A stretch of 64,000 bases of DNA from Allacma fusca. Taxonomy: Eukaryota > Arthropoda > Collembola > Symphypleona > Sminthuridae. The notes below the pieces were generated by a model, which worked only from the letters and a program-made list of their open reading frames with translations, did no database searches and had not been told where the DNA came from. The DNA is taken from positions 60,119,632-60,183,631 of the forward strand of contig OX359246.1 of assembly GCA_947179485.1 (NCBI GenBank). The letters are read 5' to 3'. Position numbers and translations under genes: made by a program. Positions 63,571-64,000 of the stretch are shown here, in pieces; positions within the stretch are counted from its first letter, which is position 1, and every line of letters starts with the position of its first letter.

Positions 63571-63948
63571 TATGTTTTATATTTTTTCATGGCGTACTTG
63601 ACGGTTGTAAAAATATTTCAAAACATTATATGTGTATCAAATTTTATGGGTATTCGTGTGAGTTTTTTATGACCTTAATATTCAAAAATGTGCATCTCGG
63701 TGGTGCAAAAATCTGACGCAAGGCTTTAATAAAAAATTAGTATTTCTGATGAAAGCTTTTTCAAATAATAAAAACCCAGTAAATTTTAAATACGCGTTAA
63801 ATAACCCTGTAAACTCGCACTGTTGTTTCCTATTTGCGTTGTTCATTCACTTTAGTATATAGCTTCTTCTATTTTAAGTCCAAATGCGAAGGAATACTGG
63901 ACCTTAGATTGTCCTAGCTGTTGTTCGTTTCAACCTTTCGGGTTGTTG

Positions 63949-64000
63949 CAGAGTTGCGCAAAGGAAACAGCCTTCCTTCAAGCCTTCGAATTCAGTAAAA
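63949..64000. mobile_element. hAT-like word-array element, word GGAAGGC, cut by window end
   Basis: Starts CAGAGTTGCGCAAAGGAAAC and continues into CCTTCCTTCAAGCCTTCG. This is the right end of the family at 17702-18252 in reverse orientation. Confidence 0.75.

Noticed and set aside
1-64000. LTR retroelement or viral insertion
   Set aside because: I looked for reverse transcriptase, integrase, capsid or long direct terminal repeats and found none that I could support.

Overview
The window looks like nuclear DNA of an AT-rich, transposon-rich animal, most likely an insect (possibly a fly). The support is indirect: multi-exon genes with GT-AG introns, many small hAT-like and TA-flanked DNA transposons, and a Penelope-like GIY-YIG endonuclease fragment. 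I see no tRNA, rRNA, CRISPR array or LTR/viral element that I can support.

Layout. Bases 1-42,055 are two head-to-tail copies of a 21,027-bp unit, nearly identical and without indels after the first ~450 bases. A third, truncated copy starts at 42,056 and is recognisable to ~48,760. Each full unit carries, in order: a six-exon gene A (+) for a small TPR-like protein; a broken Cys-rich gene (-); transposon debris; a six-exon paralog B (+); an intact Cys-rich exon (-) with 24 Cys in its last 61 residues; more debris; and a third Cys-rich fragment (-) just upstream of the next A gene. The 21-kb unit is therefore itself an older array of [TPR-like gene + Cys-rich gene] pairs. A piece of a further B-type gene survives at 51.55 kb. 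Copies of A in the window: A1 (first exon lies left of the window), A2 and A3 complete. B1 and B2 are complete. The splice phases close exactly: A is 235 aa and B 252 aa, and each has a second possible C-terminus if the last intron is retained (211 and 228 aa). Both tails are conserved between A and B.

The pattern of differences among A1, A2 and A3 is what one unequal crossover between A1 and A3-type genes would leave (A2 = 5' end of the A3 type + 3' end of the A1 type). A looped assembly path would look almost the same and must be excluded.

From ~48.8 kb to the end there is no convincing host gene. It is a transposon graveyard: TA-flanked MITEs, a 2.1-kb foldback element with a perfect 76-bp hairpin inserted in one arm, Penelope remains, and many copies of the most unusual thing in the window. 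These are elements with hAT-like ends (close to CARWGNTGCGCA) and 8-bp target duplications whose whole interior is a degenerate array of one short word. The word is private to each family: GCCTAT, GGAAGGC, AGGATAGG, TTCAAG, GGCTAGG, CATGGTCAAG, GGGTTCGGGA, GGTACC and others. Seven have matching 8-bp duplications that I could read directly (one only after undoing a small inversion), and two of them are nested inside a third.
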